Source: Harmothoe impar (Eukaryota; Annelida; Polychaeta; Phyllodocida; Polynoidae). Taken from it: a stretch of DNA of 64,000 nt. Location of the stretch: NCBI GenBank assembly GCA_947462335.1, contig OX381713.1:18220381-18284380 (forward strand), given 5' to 3'. Below, piece by piece: positions 1 to 11,149 of the stretch (position 1 is the first letter of the stretch; every line of letters begins with the position of its first letter). Both the position numbers and the translations under genes were made by a program. Under the pieces are notes generated by a model. It was not told the DNA's origin, ran no database searches, and was given only the letters and a program-made list of their open reading frames with translations.

Positions 1-135
1 TGCCATCAATATGTTTGGGTGAAAATTTCATACACAATTTTTCGAGTATATGGGTGAAGGGTGCAGTGAGCAGTGGGACCAGGTGATCATGCGGTCCTGG
101 CCAGGTGACTTCAGTAGGGGGACCATGAATCAGGC
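1..135. other. Flanking DNA with no recognisable gene
   Basis: I see no coding region or repeat here. It probably lies just outside the 3' end of the minus-strand LINE, whose presumed A tail reads as a T run near position 136 on the plus strand. Confidence 0.3.
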
Positions 136-549
136 TTTTTTTGAACAAATTTAATGCTTTATTGCTTGAAAACTTTTACAAGTTTGACGTGATTGGACGT
201 TGGCTGGTTTAACAGTCGGCTGTGGAAGCATACGGAATTATACAGTTATTATTACGTACCGGTACTATATGTACCATTAAACTTCATTGTATTTTATGAC
301 ATAAATGCATGTACAATCGACTGTTTCTACATATAATACAAGCAACAAAGCAGTGATAGACTCGTCAGTTTCCTGTTGTGTGAGTCATACCACTAGGATA
401 AATTACAGGAATGTAAATTTTAACGACATAACATGATATTGTTGGGCAAGATGGACGGATAAAGTATGTAATATTTAACAGATCGGGCATTTTTAAAGTT
501 TTTAGACCCCATTTCAGTTAATACACTTAGATTAATTACCTCTACAAGA

Positions 550-2256
550 TCACCTGGGAATAGTGTCATTTAAAGCCTGACGGGCTTCTGATTTAAACTC
601 TTCAAAGTCTTGTACATTTCTTTCCTTGACATTAAGGGAATTCCAACTGCGGGCACACACAACCAGAGGCGATTTTTCGAATGCAGCACAATGTATGATC
701 GGGTAATAAAATAATGGGGCTTGTGTTAGCCTTGTTACCCTGGTATGCCTTTTCAAATATTTAGCACTCTTAGACCTTTTATGTGCATATACTCTCACGT
801 GGTATTTCCTTCTTTCTTCCAGGGTTGGGAGATTAGCCTTTTTATGTACATCCTCTGTGGGAGTTAACAAGTGTAATTTATAGCAGGTTTTTAAACATCT
901 ATTTTGACACCGTTGTAATTCAGCCAGTAAATCTACATTTGAATGTGAATATAATATGTCGGCATAATCTATTACCGGTAATAAATAAGTGACATATACT
1001 TTTCTGAGTATTTGCTCAGACAAGTAATCTCTGACCATGTACATTAAAAGGGCCTTAAAGTTGACACTTTTTATAAGAAGCCTGATATGCTGAGCGAAAC
1101 TCAATTCTTCATCGACCGTGACCCCAAGGTATTTGTATGAAATGACATTTTTTAGTGGTAAATTATTTAATTTGATGGCGGGTTTTGGAAGTTTTTTTAG
1201 CATTTTTGCAGACGCAAAGGTCATGATTTTTGTTTTTGATTCGTTCATTGTTAATTTGTTTTTTGAAGCCCATATGTAAAAAGAGTTTAAAGCTGTGGTT
1301 ATTTGTTCCGAAAGTAGGTCTAAATTGTTTCCAGAAATATATAGGACAGAATCATCTGCATAGAGCATAGTTTTGTGGTTATCTTGGGCAGAAATGCAAT
1401 CATTTATATAAATTAAAAAGAATAAAGGACCTAAAATTGAACCCTGGGGTACGCCACACGTGAGGGGTAGCATAGTAGATTTCTTGTTGTTCGCGACTGT
1501 GCACTGCTGGCGTCTAGACAAATAATTTTCTATCAACGATAAAGGCCTATTTCTAATACCGTACATTTCCAATTTTTTTATGAGAATAGAGTAATTTACA
1601 CTGTCGAAAGCCTTTTTTATATCGATAAAGGCTGCAAGGCTGAAGTTACCTGAGTTTCTTTGTGAAAGTATGTCATCGACAAAACATGAGATAGAGTCCA
1701 TGGTAGACTTACCCTTCTGATAACCACCCTGTCGGGTTGATAAAATATTACAAGTCTCAAAATGCTGACTAAGTGAATCGTGTATTAACCTTTCTAGAAC
1801 CTTGCCAGGTACTGGCAGAACACTGATAGGCCTGTAGTTTCCCACATCGGTGAGGTCTCCACTTTTGGGTAACGGTGTGACGGTTGCTATTTTCCATGAG
1901 GCTGGAATGATACCTGTCTGGATAATTAAATTAATTATTTTTATAAATCGACTAGGGTTGTGCAGAACTGCTTGTTTAAATATTTTTGTAGGTAAATAGT
2001 CTAGTGCTGAGGATTTGGAAACGTCTATTTTTTTTACACAATTTACAATTTGATCATTAGAAAAATTAAATTCGTTCATTTCAACATCACACCGTTCCCC
2101 CCTGAACTCCCATTCAAGCTGGTGAGCCTCTGCAAGCTTAGCACCTATATTTGCAAAGAAATTATTAATATGACTCGATGTATCGTCAGTATGGACTGAT
2201 TCACCATCATGCATCAGATTAATAGTCTTGTTGGCAGACTTCTTGGACGGGAGAAC
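550..2256 (-). pseudogene. LINE copy 1 ORF2, reverse transcriptase part (separated from its endonuclease)
   Basis: This is the C-terminal part of a LINE ORF2 polyprotein, which copies element RNA into DNA at a nicked target. The motifs run in family order: the NYRPISVLP block, a QGGYQKGKST block, AAFIDIKKAFDSV (first catalytic Asp), GVPQGSILGPLFFL, the catalytic YADD followed by SVLY, then SKTKIM and YKYLGVTVD. A C-terminal tail with a cysteine/histidine-type LQRCQNRCLKTC segment follows. The first methionine at 2,214 is internal. The frame stays open upstream to the insertion duplication at 2,257-2,265 and there is no natural start, so this is a 3' fragment. The stop at 550 lies where copy 2 also ends (copy 2 finishes shortly after its TRDLKSKIP-like segment). 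No frameshift was seen inside the fragment, so the break is the DNA insertion and not decay. Confidence 0.9.
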
Positions 2257-2273
2257 CTGTTTTAAGGCCGTGA

Positions 2274-2815
2274 CTATTGACAGTTCGAACTGTCAATAAC
2301 AGAAAAAAATTCCCTTATTGACAGTTCAAACTGTCAATACCAGGATATAATTCCCTTATTGCCAGTTCGAACTGTCAATAAGGCAAAACAGATTCTCTTA
2401 TTGACAGTTCCAAAAAGGAACTGTCAATAAGAGAAAATTAATCTCTTATTGCCAGTGTGAACTGTCAATAAGGGAAGTATATCCTGGTATTGACAGTTTG
2501 AACTGTCAATAAGGGAATTTTATTCTGTTATTGACAGTTTGAACTGTCAATAAGAAGATTGATTTCTACTATTGACAGTTTGCACTGTCAATAGCTGGCC
2601 CACCTTGAATTAGCTATTGACAGTTCAAACTGTCAATAGTGGAAAACTTTCCTCTTATTGACAGTTCATAGTGTCAATAGTGGGATATTTTTCTCTTATT
2701 GACAGTTCACACTGTCAATAGTGGTGAATTATACCGTTATTGACAGTTCTTTACCGAACTGTCAATAGTGGGAATTTCCTCTCTTATTGACAGTTCCTCA
2801 TCATAACTGTCGTAA
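2274..2815. repeat. Regularly spaced palindrome array (ATTGACAGTT/AACTGTCAAT)
   Basis: Each unit is an inverted repeat of ATTGACAGTT, directly joined or with a loop of up to about 13 bases (for example the unit at 2,398-2,430). Spacers of about 35 bp are themselves similar, often TCTCTTATTG or AAGGGAA. Arms are mostly conserved, with paired differences at the centre (TCGA, TTGA, TTCAAA). The array could form a row of cruciforms or RNA hairpins. Confidence 0.85.
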
Positions 2816-2819
2816 CTCT

Positions 2820-3290
2820 GAGAGCAAGTTTGGTGGAAAAGTCGATTTTGATGGAAAAGTCGATTTTGATGGAAAAGTCGATTTTGATGGAAAAGTCGAT
2901 TTTGATGGAAAAGTCGACTTTGGTGGAAAAGTCGATTTTGGTGGAAAAGTCGATTTTGGTGGAAAAAGTCGATTTTTGTGTAAAGGTCAATTTGGTGTAA
3001 AGGTCGATTTTTAGTTCAAAATCGATTTTTGGGGCAAAACCGATTTTTGGGGCAATACCGATTTTTGGGTGAAAACCGATTTTTGGAATGCAAAATGCAA
3101 CTTGCCCTGCAGATGTTAAACTACCTAACAGTGCGAAACCGATTTTGGGTGAAAAAACGATTTTGGCCCAAAACCAATTTTGTGTCCAAAACCGATTTTT
3201 GGGTCCAAGACCGATTTTGGGTACAAAGGCGATTTTGGGTACAGAGCTGATTTTGGGAAAAGAACACTTTTGCCAATAAAAACATGTTTT
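2820..3290. repeat. 18-bp minisatellite (AAAGTCGATTTTGATGGA type), degenerating to GGGxAAAACCGATTTTT
   Basis: From 2,830 to 2,975 an 18-bp unit with the core GTCGATTTTGATGGAAAA is repeated about eight times. It then grades into looser CCGATTTTTGGG-type units up to about 3,290. Because 18 is a multiple of three, long open frames (KIDFSI or GKVDFD repeats) arise on both strands. They are by-products of the repeat. Confidence 0.85.
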
Positions 3291-3458
3291 GACTCCAATG
3301 TCAATGGGAACTGTCAATAAGACAGAAATGTTCCACTATTGACAGTTCTCATGAGGAAGTGTCAATAACAGGATTAATTTCCACTGTTGACAGTGTGAAC
3401 TGTCAATAACAGAAATATTTTCCACTACTGACAGTTTGAACTGTCAATAGCGTTTTTG

Positions 3459-4541
3459 CTGTTTTAAAGTTGACCAGAATTCCTTTGGATCTTTTGCTGT
3501 AGCATCACATAACTCCTTATAATACAGTTTCTTAGCTTGATCAATTTCATCATTTACAGCATTTCTCACATCACGAGCTATCCTCGAAGACAAAATAGAA
3601 GTGCTCTGTCTGGCCTCTTTTAAAATATTATTCTTGTCAGTGATTCTCTCAATAAGATAATGTGTAATCCATGGCTCTGCCTTATCTACCACCTTGAATT
3701 CTTTAACCGGGCATACGACATCAAGCATACGCTTTAGCATGTTTTCATAAATGTCCCAACACAGCTCTGGATCATCACTCTCATTGAACAAAGTCCAGTT
3801 ACAGTTTTCTACACTCTCTAGGTATTTTTTAATATCCAGATTTCTGTATGAACGTCCTTTAAATTTCCTATATGATAGTTTGACAAAAACCTTCTCTTTT
3901 ATAGCGAATACCGGTAGATGGTCAGACAAATGTATATTAAGTAAGCCACTTGAAGATATCTCATGACAATTTGTGAAAATTAGATCTATACATTTATTAG
4001 TACCAGACGTCGTAGTAATTTCATGGATTAATTGTTTCAAATGAAAATCATTCATGGTTGAAAACAGCATGTCTTTTTCCCTAGAGTCGCTGAGCGAATG
4101 TACATTAAAATCACCAATCATAAACAGATCGTATGTATCAAGCGCTTCAACTTGTAATAACAGAGCTTTGATGGTATTACAAAATTCTACCAAAGATCCA
4201 CTGGGTGGTCTATAAACATTACAGACAAGAGACTTTTTGAAAGAGCCTTTGACAGACAGTAGCCATTGTACCTCTATATTAGGGTTTGTTCTGTTTAAAT
4301 GCTTAAACTTCTCGGCCGAACACGAGATGCTTTCATCAACGTGTGCACAGAGGCCACCACCTCTATATACACTAATACGGTCCTGTCTAAAGAGGCTGTA
4401 CCTTGGAAAAAGATAAATAGAGTCGTCATCTTGGTTATTTAACCAGGTTTCAGAAAACAATACAATATCTATGCTTAGATTACTTAATTCTGTTTTAATA
4501 TTAGTTATCTTATTTCTCATCGACCTCGCGTTTAAGTGCAT
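3459..4541 (-). pseudogene. LINE copy 1 ORF2, endonuclease part (truncated by insertion)
   Basis: This is the N-terminal APE-type (exonuclease-endonuclease-phosphatase) domain of the LINE ORF2 protein, which nicks target DNA to prime reverse transcription. Visible family motifs are HLNARSM near the start, LFSETWLN (catalytic Glu), VYRPPS, MIGDFNVHS (the GDFN block) and LSDHLPVF (the SDH catalytic block), followed by the linker toward the RT with KEFWSTLKQ, equivalent to KQFWRILNN in copy 2. The frame runs into the insertion and stops at 3,444 a few codons after the duplicated 9 bp. The methionine at 4,541 may not be the native start, since the frame is open for at least ten codons upstream. 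Confidence 0.9.
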
Positions 4542-5249
4542 TACAGAGAATCCCTTAGTAAAATCAGGTGACGCGCCTATACATCAGACACACTTTTGAC
4601 GTGTAGAGATTGTCTAGAACTAGACCAGAAATATACATGTATGAAAAGATAAACCCATACCCCCCCCTACCCTTGCAAAGGTGTCGGCTCTTGTGGCCAC
4701 CTATGCTTACAGCTACTAGGTTAGACATACTAATGCCTCACATCCACTATGTATAGAAGATTAACATCAGTTGAGGACAGGGTATATAGGACTAACAGTA
4801 CAAGAGTCACATACATTCCAGGCTTACATGTGTGTTTTTTATACCGGGTAATAACTTGGAAGATTAATTTGGCGGCTAAATTTGTACCGGGTAGTCACAT
4901 AATTCATGTATGTATAGGAGGGGAATTTTTTCGGGTAATATTGTATGATTAGTTATAATATATTAAAATCTTAAAATCTACTGGGTAATTACATGATGAC
5001 AGTCATTATTGGTTAGATTTCAACATCCTGATAGGCCTTTTCAAGGTGTCTACAATTTCTCACCAAAAAAAGCTGCGTTCATGGAATGAATTATGGAGCA
5101 GAATTATAAGTATACAATCAGATCTAGTTAAATTACATACGAATAAATTATATTGTATATTATTATGAACAGTAAAATTAACAATAAAGTATACAGTCAA
5201 GTTAATGTATGTGGAGCTCTCATATCAGGCCATACACGCCTGGTCAAGT
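4542..5249 (-). other. Inter-ORF spacer of LINE copy 1
   Basis: About 0.7 kb lies between the ORF1 stop and the recognisable ORF2 start; copy 2 has only 333 bp here. I see no additional ORF with family resemblance. The extra length may be a longer native linker or a small undetected insertion. Confidence 0.4.
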
Positions 5250-6362
5250 TTATGTGTCTACTCCTGCGGGTTCTTCAACCTCTTCACCTCCTACTGCCTC
5301 GTCTGGCGCAGGTGTATCACCCTCGGGTTCAGCTCCTTTCAGAGCAGCTCGCAGTCTCTCAAGGTTTTTGCCATGTAAGTTGGCGCCTAGCAGTTTATCA
5401 TGTGTACAGTCTTCAGCCTGTCCAAGGTGCATGCATACGCCCCATACCTTGCTGAACGATGCTTCATATAAATATGAGTCTTGGGTGTCTAATAAGAAGT
5501 CCTTCATGTCAGGATCCTCAAATTTGATCTCATTGTACCGGTAGAGCTCTCCTTCAGCATCTTTAGCCCACTGCTTTGTATCACGTATTTTCTTGCCTGC
5601 CTCCATAATGTCATATGGGTCTGACAAATCCATGATCGTCTTCTGCTGTAGGGGGGTGCCGCAAACTACTGCCTTTCGGTGCTGAAACGCTTGTTCCACC
5701 GAGTTGAATACCATGTCATCGTCTCTAATAATACATGGGTATAGGTTCGACAACCTGTGATGTGGGGACCGAAACATGAGTCCATCAGGTGTTTGAGCCT
5801 CAGTGGCAAGTTCCATGGTCAAGCCAGCAAAAGGTAGTCGGTGGAGTTGAGAATGGGGGAAGGTTCTGTTGTTGATTATAACAGAGCGTTGTCGGAGCCT
5901 CGCGTCGAAGCCCTTTTGTTTACACAAAAAGAACATGGATCGAAGATCCAGGAATTGTCTTCTCTCTCTAGCGTCCAGTTCATCCCCGATGGATACTCTA
6001 TGCCATTCCTTTTTCCCTTTCAGATTCCTGAGCGCCTTCATCATTGGTTGTTTGTAGTCGGGTGCTTTAAATACCATGCGTATGGCTCGGTGTCTCTCCC
6101 TTTTGTTTACATCATGGGCGCCGCCATCTTGGTTTGGTGCGACAGCCGGCTGGTAGTTTCCCACCCGCTCGGCGTAGCTAACTGCTTCAGTACCAAAATT
6201 TACCTGGGTGTCAGAAAGAAGCCTTCCAACCACTGCTTTTAAATCCTCGTCTCTCAGTTCTTTGTAGCCCTCGATGATGACCACCTTTTTGCGTTCCTCT
6301 CGATCAGCCGCTTCAAATCTACTCTGATGGGTAGTCAAGATACGCGTCTGCGCCATTGCTGT
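5250..6362 (-). pseudogene. LINE copy 1 ORF1, C-terminal part with RRM-like region and NADAR (YbiA-like) domain
   Basis: ORF1 proteins of LINEs bind the element RNA. This part (370 codons) begins inside the coiled-coil/RRM junction with the FEAADREERKKVVIIEGYKE segment (strand with RNP-like KVVIIEG), continues through an L1-ORF1-like C-terminal domain (RAIRMVFKAPDYK, then WHRVSIGDELDARERRQF and LPFAGLTMEL), and ends in a NADAR domain at about 5,334-5,792. NADAR features visible are FRSPHHRLSNLYP (SPxxxxSNxYP block), VFNSVEQAFQHRK (conserved Glu in the S-x-E-Q block), a W in KQWAKDAE, EIKFEDPDMKDFLLDT, LYEASFSKVWGV and a terminal GKNLERLR. The Asp usually found three residues before WG in YbiA appears to be Ser here. 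The downstream tail is acidic and proline-rich. The open frame continues upstream to 6,518 only because it reads into the inserted transposon; the native upstream part is at 13,279-13,560. Confidence 0.8.
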
Positions 6363-7089
6363 CACACTGAAAACCCAGTTGAGTTCCAGGGTAGTCAGTG
6401 ATGACGAGTTTGGGTAGTCATTCACTTTTGACAACCTAAAGTAGTCATTGAGTTGGGGAATCCCCACAGGAAGTGATGTCATCAACTGAGGGAATCCTGA
6501 CCTAGCTCCACTGGACATGGGCTATAATTATAAAGCAGGTAAGTAAATCTACATCCATCCATGCATGTATGGCTTATTTTGAACCAGAAATATCTTATAA
6601 TGGGAGTTAGGTTCTTGAAGATTATTCTGAGTCAAGCATTTTTTAGAATCTGCATGACAGGATACATTTGTAGGGCAAATTAGATTTGGGTTTACCCTGA
6701 GTATAGGTCAGACACTGAGCAGTATACAGGTGCCCAGCCCCAGCCCTCTGTGTATAGCTATCTATAATTTTGACACTGCTATACTTATAGCCAAAGAATA
6801 TATCAGATGTCATGGTTAGTGTCCTTTATAATAGCAGTAAGTTCTCAATATAGGTGCATATAAAGTTAAACTAGTAGTGTGGCTTTACTGTGAGCCTGGG
6901 GCTGTGTGAGTTGTGTACTGTGTGTGTATAGTAGTGTAGGGTGGTATGGTGGTAGAGGGCCCTCAGTAGTAGTAGTACTAGTAGTAGTAGCACTCTCACC
7001 CTACTGCTGGTGAGGGAGGGGTGAGCACTACAGGAGGTCAGGGGAGCAGTGACTGCACACACAGTCCAGGTACAGGGTGCAAGTAAAGG

Positions 7090-7480
7090 TAGTATAGGGG
7101 GAGGGAGGAGGGTGGAGACAAGAGGGAGGAGACAGGAGACAGGAGGGAGGAGACAGGAGGGAGGAGACAGGAGGGGAGAGACAGGAGGGAGGAGGGAGGA
7201 GACAGGAGGGAGGAGGGAGGAGACAGGAGGGAGGAGACAGGAGGGGAGAGACAGGAGGGAGGAGACAGGAGACAGGAGGGAGGAGACAGGAGGGAGGAGA
7301 CAGGAGGGGGGAGACAGGAGGGAGGAGACAGGAGACAGGAGGGAGGAGACAGGAGGGGGGAGACAGGAGGGGGGGAGACAGGAGGGAGGAGACAGGAGGG
7401 AGGAGGGGGGAGACAGGAGGGAGGAGGGATGAGGTAGGAGGGAATAGAGAAGAGGAAGAGGGAGGAGGGAGGAAGGAGGA
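7090..7480. repeat. Polypurine minisatellite (GGAGGGAGGAGACA)
   Basis: Roughly 390 bp of almost pure purine on the plus strand, built from GGAGGGAGGAGACAGGA-like units. Such tracts can form triplex or G-rich structures. The long Pro/Ser/Leu or Arg/Gly/Glu open frames here are products of the repeat. Confidence 0.95.
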
Positions 7481-7544
7481 AGGAGGTGGCCTTTGTATTA
7501 AATACCCTACCACCAGGTATCCTGGATATATGATATAGTGCAGG

Positions 7545-8465
7545 TGAGTCACTAATGCATGCATGGTGATGCACTGATGCATACATGGTGATGCACTGAT
7601 GCATACATGGTGATTCACTAATGCATGCACGGTGATGCACTAATGCATGCATGATGATGCACTGATGCATACATGGTGATGCACTGATGCATGCATGATG
7701 TTGCACTGATGCAAACATGGTGTTGCAAGATGCATGCACGATGATGCACTTGTGCATGCATGGTGATGCACTGATGCATGCATGATAATGCACTGATGCA
7801 TACATGGTGATGCACTGATGCATGCATGGTGACACACTGATGCATACATGGTGATGCACTGATGCATGCATGGTGACACACTGATGCATACATGGTGATG
7901 CACTGAGGCATACATGGTAATTCACTAATGCATGCATGGTGATGCACTAATGCATGCATGATGATGCACTGATGCATACATGGTGATGCACTGATGCATG
8001 CATGATGTTGCACTGATGCATACATGATGATGCACTGATGCATACATGGTGTTGCAAGATGCATGCACGGTGATGCACTTGTGCATGCATGGTGATGCAC
8101 TGATGCATGCATGATAATGCACTGATGCATACATGGTGATGCACTGATGCATGCATGGTGACACACTGATGCATACATGGTGATGCACTGAGGCATGCAT
8201 GATGATGCACTAATGCATACATGGTGATGCAAGATGCATGCATGATGATGCACTGATGCATACATGATGATGCACTTGTGCATGCATGGTGATGCACTTG
8301 TGCATGCATGGTGATGCACTGATGCATACATGGTGATGCACTTATGCATGCATAATGATGCACTTGTGCATGCATGGTGATGCACTTGTGCATGCATGGT
8401 GATGCACTCATGCATGCATGATATTACACTTGTGCATGCATGGTGATGCACTCATGCATGCATGG
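7545..8465. repeat. 22-bp minisatellite (TGATGCATGCATGGTGATGCAC)
   Basis: About 42 copies of a 22-bp unit built from ATGCA/TGCAT palindromes. The unit contains no stop in any minus-strand frame, and 22 x 3 = 66, so a 22-residue Met/His/Cys repeat stays open in all three frames at once. That explains the apparent 277-299-residue reading frames; there is no sign of a real gene. Confidence 0.95.
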
Positions 8466-8959
8466 TATAAGGGGTGTCAGCTTAGTATAGGGGGTATTGA
8501 TATAGAGATGTACAAGGCACTGGTATTCAAATGTAGGAGACATGGCTATAGGAGTGTATCAGACTAGTGGTATAGTGCGGTGGATATGGATATACCAATT
8601 AAAACGGTTGAAAATAAAGCTATATGATATCATTGAAATAAATGTTTATTTAAAACTAACTTCTCTGCCCATTACAGATCAACCCAGCTACCCAGTCAGT
8701 ATTAGGTAAAGACAGAGAGCATCTCTCATAGAGAGACATAAGAGGTAAATTTTTGAATATTCCAGAAAAAAAAATTCACTTTGTTTTTATGAAAACCAAA
8801 TGCTTAAGGGGTGACTGCAATGATTCTAGTGCTGTATTGATGCATTATGCTGGTCCTCCAGTCAGCATGATGCATGAATGCATCACTGGTGAAGTAGTCA
8901 CAGCCTGCATTCATGCATAGTATTGTACTCATCTATGCATGGTGATACACTCATCCATG

Positions 8960-10860
8960 CAAAACACATTCACAAACTCATTTATGCATCATGCCTTCTG
9001 TAGACTAGCCCACACTGCTTCAACTACACAGTTATTCATTCATGCATCATGACTCCTGTAAACTAACCCTATATGATGGCACACAGCTTCAACTACACAG
9101 TGATACACTCATTCATCATGACACATGTACACTTACCCTTTGAGGATGGCACACTGCTTCAACTGAGCAGCACTTCATTTATGCATCATGCCTACTGTAT
9201 GCTAACCCTTTTAGGAGATCACACTGATTCAACTATACAGCACTTTATTTGTGCATCATGCCTTCTGTATAGTAACCCTCTTAGGATGTTACATTGCTTT
9301 AACTACACAGTGATGCACTCCACATCATGATTCCTGTAAGCTAACTCTTAAAGGATGTCACATTCCTTCAACTACACAGTGATACACTCACTCGTCACGA
9401 TGCATGAATACTAACCATTTAAGGATTGCACACGGCTTCAACTGAGCAGCACTTCATTTATGCATCATGCCTTCTGCATGCTAACAGTTTTAGGACACCA
9501 CACTGATTCAACCAGGCACCACTTCATTTTTGCATCATGCCTTCTGTATGGTAACCCTTTCAGGATGTTACACTGCTTCAGCTACATAGTGATGCACTCA
9601 TGTATGATGACTTCTGTACACTAACCCTTTGATGATGGCACACTGCTTCAACTACACAGTGATGCCATCCCACATCATGACTCCTGTATACTAACCATTT
9701 AAGGATGACAAACTGTTTCAACTGTGCAGCACTTAATTCATGCATCATGCCTACTGTATGCTAATCCTTTCAGAACATCAAACTGATTCAACTGAACAAC
9801 ACTTCATTTATGCATCATGACTTTTGTATGCTAACCCTTTTAGGATGGCACACTGCTTCAACTACACGGTGATGCACTCACGCATCATGACTCCTGTGTA
9901 CTAACCATTTGGATGGCACACTGCTTCAACTGAGCAGCACTTCACTTATGCATCATGCCTACTGTATGCTAACCCTTTTAGGAGATCACACTGATTCAAC
10001 TGTACAGCACTTCATTTGTGCATCATGACTTCTGTACGGTAACCCCTAAAGGATGTTACACTGCTTCAGCTACATAGTGATGCACTCATGTATGATGACT
10101 TCTGTACACTAACCCTTTGATGATGGTACACGGCTTCAACTACACAATGATGCCATCCCACATCATGACTCCTGTATACTAACCATTTAAATATGACAAA
10201 CTGCTTCATATGAGCAGCACTTCATTTATGCATCATGCCTTCTGTACGCTTACCCTTTTAGGAGATCACAATGATTCAACCGAACAGCACTTCATTCATG
10301 CATCATGACTTCTGTGTGCTAATCCTTTTAGAACATCAAACTGATTCAACTGAACAACACTTCATTTATGCATCATGACTTTTGTATGCTAACCCTCTTA
10401 GGATGGCACACTGCTTCAACTACACAGTGATGCACTTACGCATCATGACTTGTGTATTCTAACCATTTAAAGAAGACTAACTCCTTCAACTGAGCAGCAC
10501 TTCATTTATGCATCATGCCTACTGTATGCTAACCCTTTCAGGATGGCACATGGCTTCAATTACACAGTGATGCACTCACGCATCATGACTAGTGTATACT
10601 AACCCTTTAAGGATAACAAACTGCTTCAACTGAGCAGCACTTCATTTGTGCATCATGTCTACTGTATGCTAACCCTTTCAGGACATCAAACTGACTCAAC
10701 TGAACAGAACTACGTTCATGCATCACGACTTATGTATACTAACCCTTTAAGGATGGCACACTACTTGAACTACACAATGATGTACTCTTGCGTCATGACT
10801 TCTCTACACTAACTCTTCAAGGATGGCACACTGCTTCAACTACACAGCATGATGATTTCT
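8960..10860. repeat. 70-bp satellite array (AACCCTTTAAGGATGGCACA...)
   Basis: About 26 diverged units of roughly 70 bp share the order AACCCTTT, GGATGGCACACTGCTTCAAC, CAGCACTTCATTTATGCATC and CTGTATGCT. Two sub-types alternate, with ACACAGTGATGCACTCA or GAGCAGCACTTCATTTA in the middle. The AACCCTTTAAGG...GCAC.GTGCTTCAA core resembles the ends of the MITE-like copies at 23,929 and 32,550. Confidence 0.9.
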
Positions 10861-11149
10861 TAGTACAGTTTATGCAGTCAGGCACACATGGTGGTTCACC
10901 CATTGTATGATATACTACAAGCTGAGTTCTCTATGTGATTTAGAACAGGTTTAGGTGTTTCTATGATATGGTGCAGGTGATGCACTGATGCATGTATGGC
11001 AATGCACTGATGAATGCATGATGATGCACTGATGCATTTTGTGCATGTTTTGGCTTCAAACATTTGGTGACCATTTTGGATTCATAGGGTGTGATATGCG
11101 ATATATTAAATTTTGTTTTGTGATATATGATTTTGATGTCATTTTTGTA

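Larger units (their letters stand above)
2266..3458. mobile_element. 1,193-bp insertion of palindrome arrays with a central minisatellite, 9-bp target duplication
   Basis: The insert is flanked by the exact 9-bp direct repeat CTGTTTTAA (2,257-2,265 and 3,459-3,467). Dropping the insert and one copy restores a continuous ORF2 frame. Inside, about a dozen short palindromes of the type TATTGACAGTTYRAACTGTC recur roughly every 55-60 bp from 2,274 to 2,815. A 450-bp block of short degenerate repeats follows (2,820-3,290), then three more palindromes (3,335-3,450). The outermost palindromes give a subterminal inverted repeat, CTATTGACAG at both ends. No transposase ORF is present. A 9-bp duplication is typical of Mutator-like elements, but the superfamily is not shown here. 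Confidence 0.75.

Noticed and set aside
2274..2815. CRISPR-like array (repeats about every 58 bp)
   Set aside because: Repeats are short palindromes with similar, non-unique spacers in a eukaryotic LINE; no cas genes.
2784..3317. KIDFSI/GKVDFD-type repeat proteins on both strands
   Set aside because: The 18-bp repeat keeps frames open automatically, and the array lies inside a transposon insert.
7028..8451. Long Pro/Ser/Leu-rich and Met/His/Cys-rich minus-strand frames (up to 299 codons)
   Set aside because: They follow the purine and 22-bp minisatellites and stay open in several frames at once; no start context, domain or splice support.
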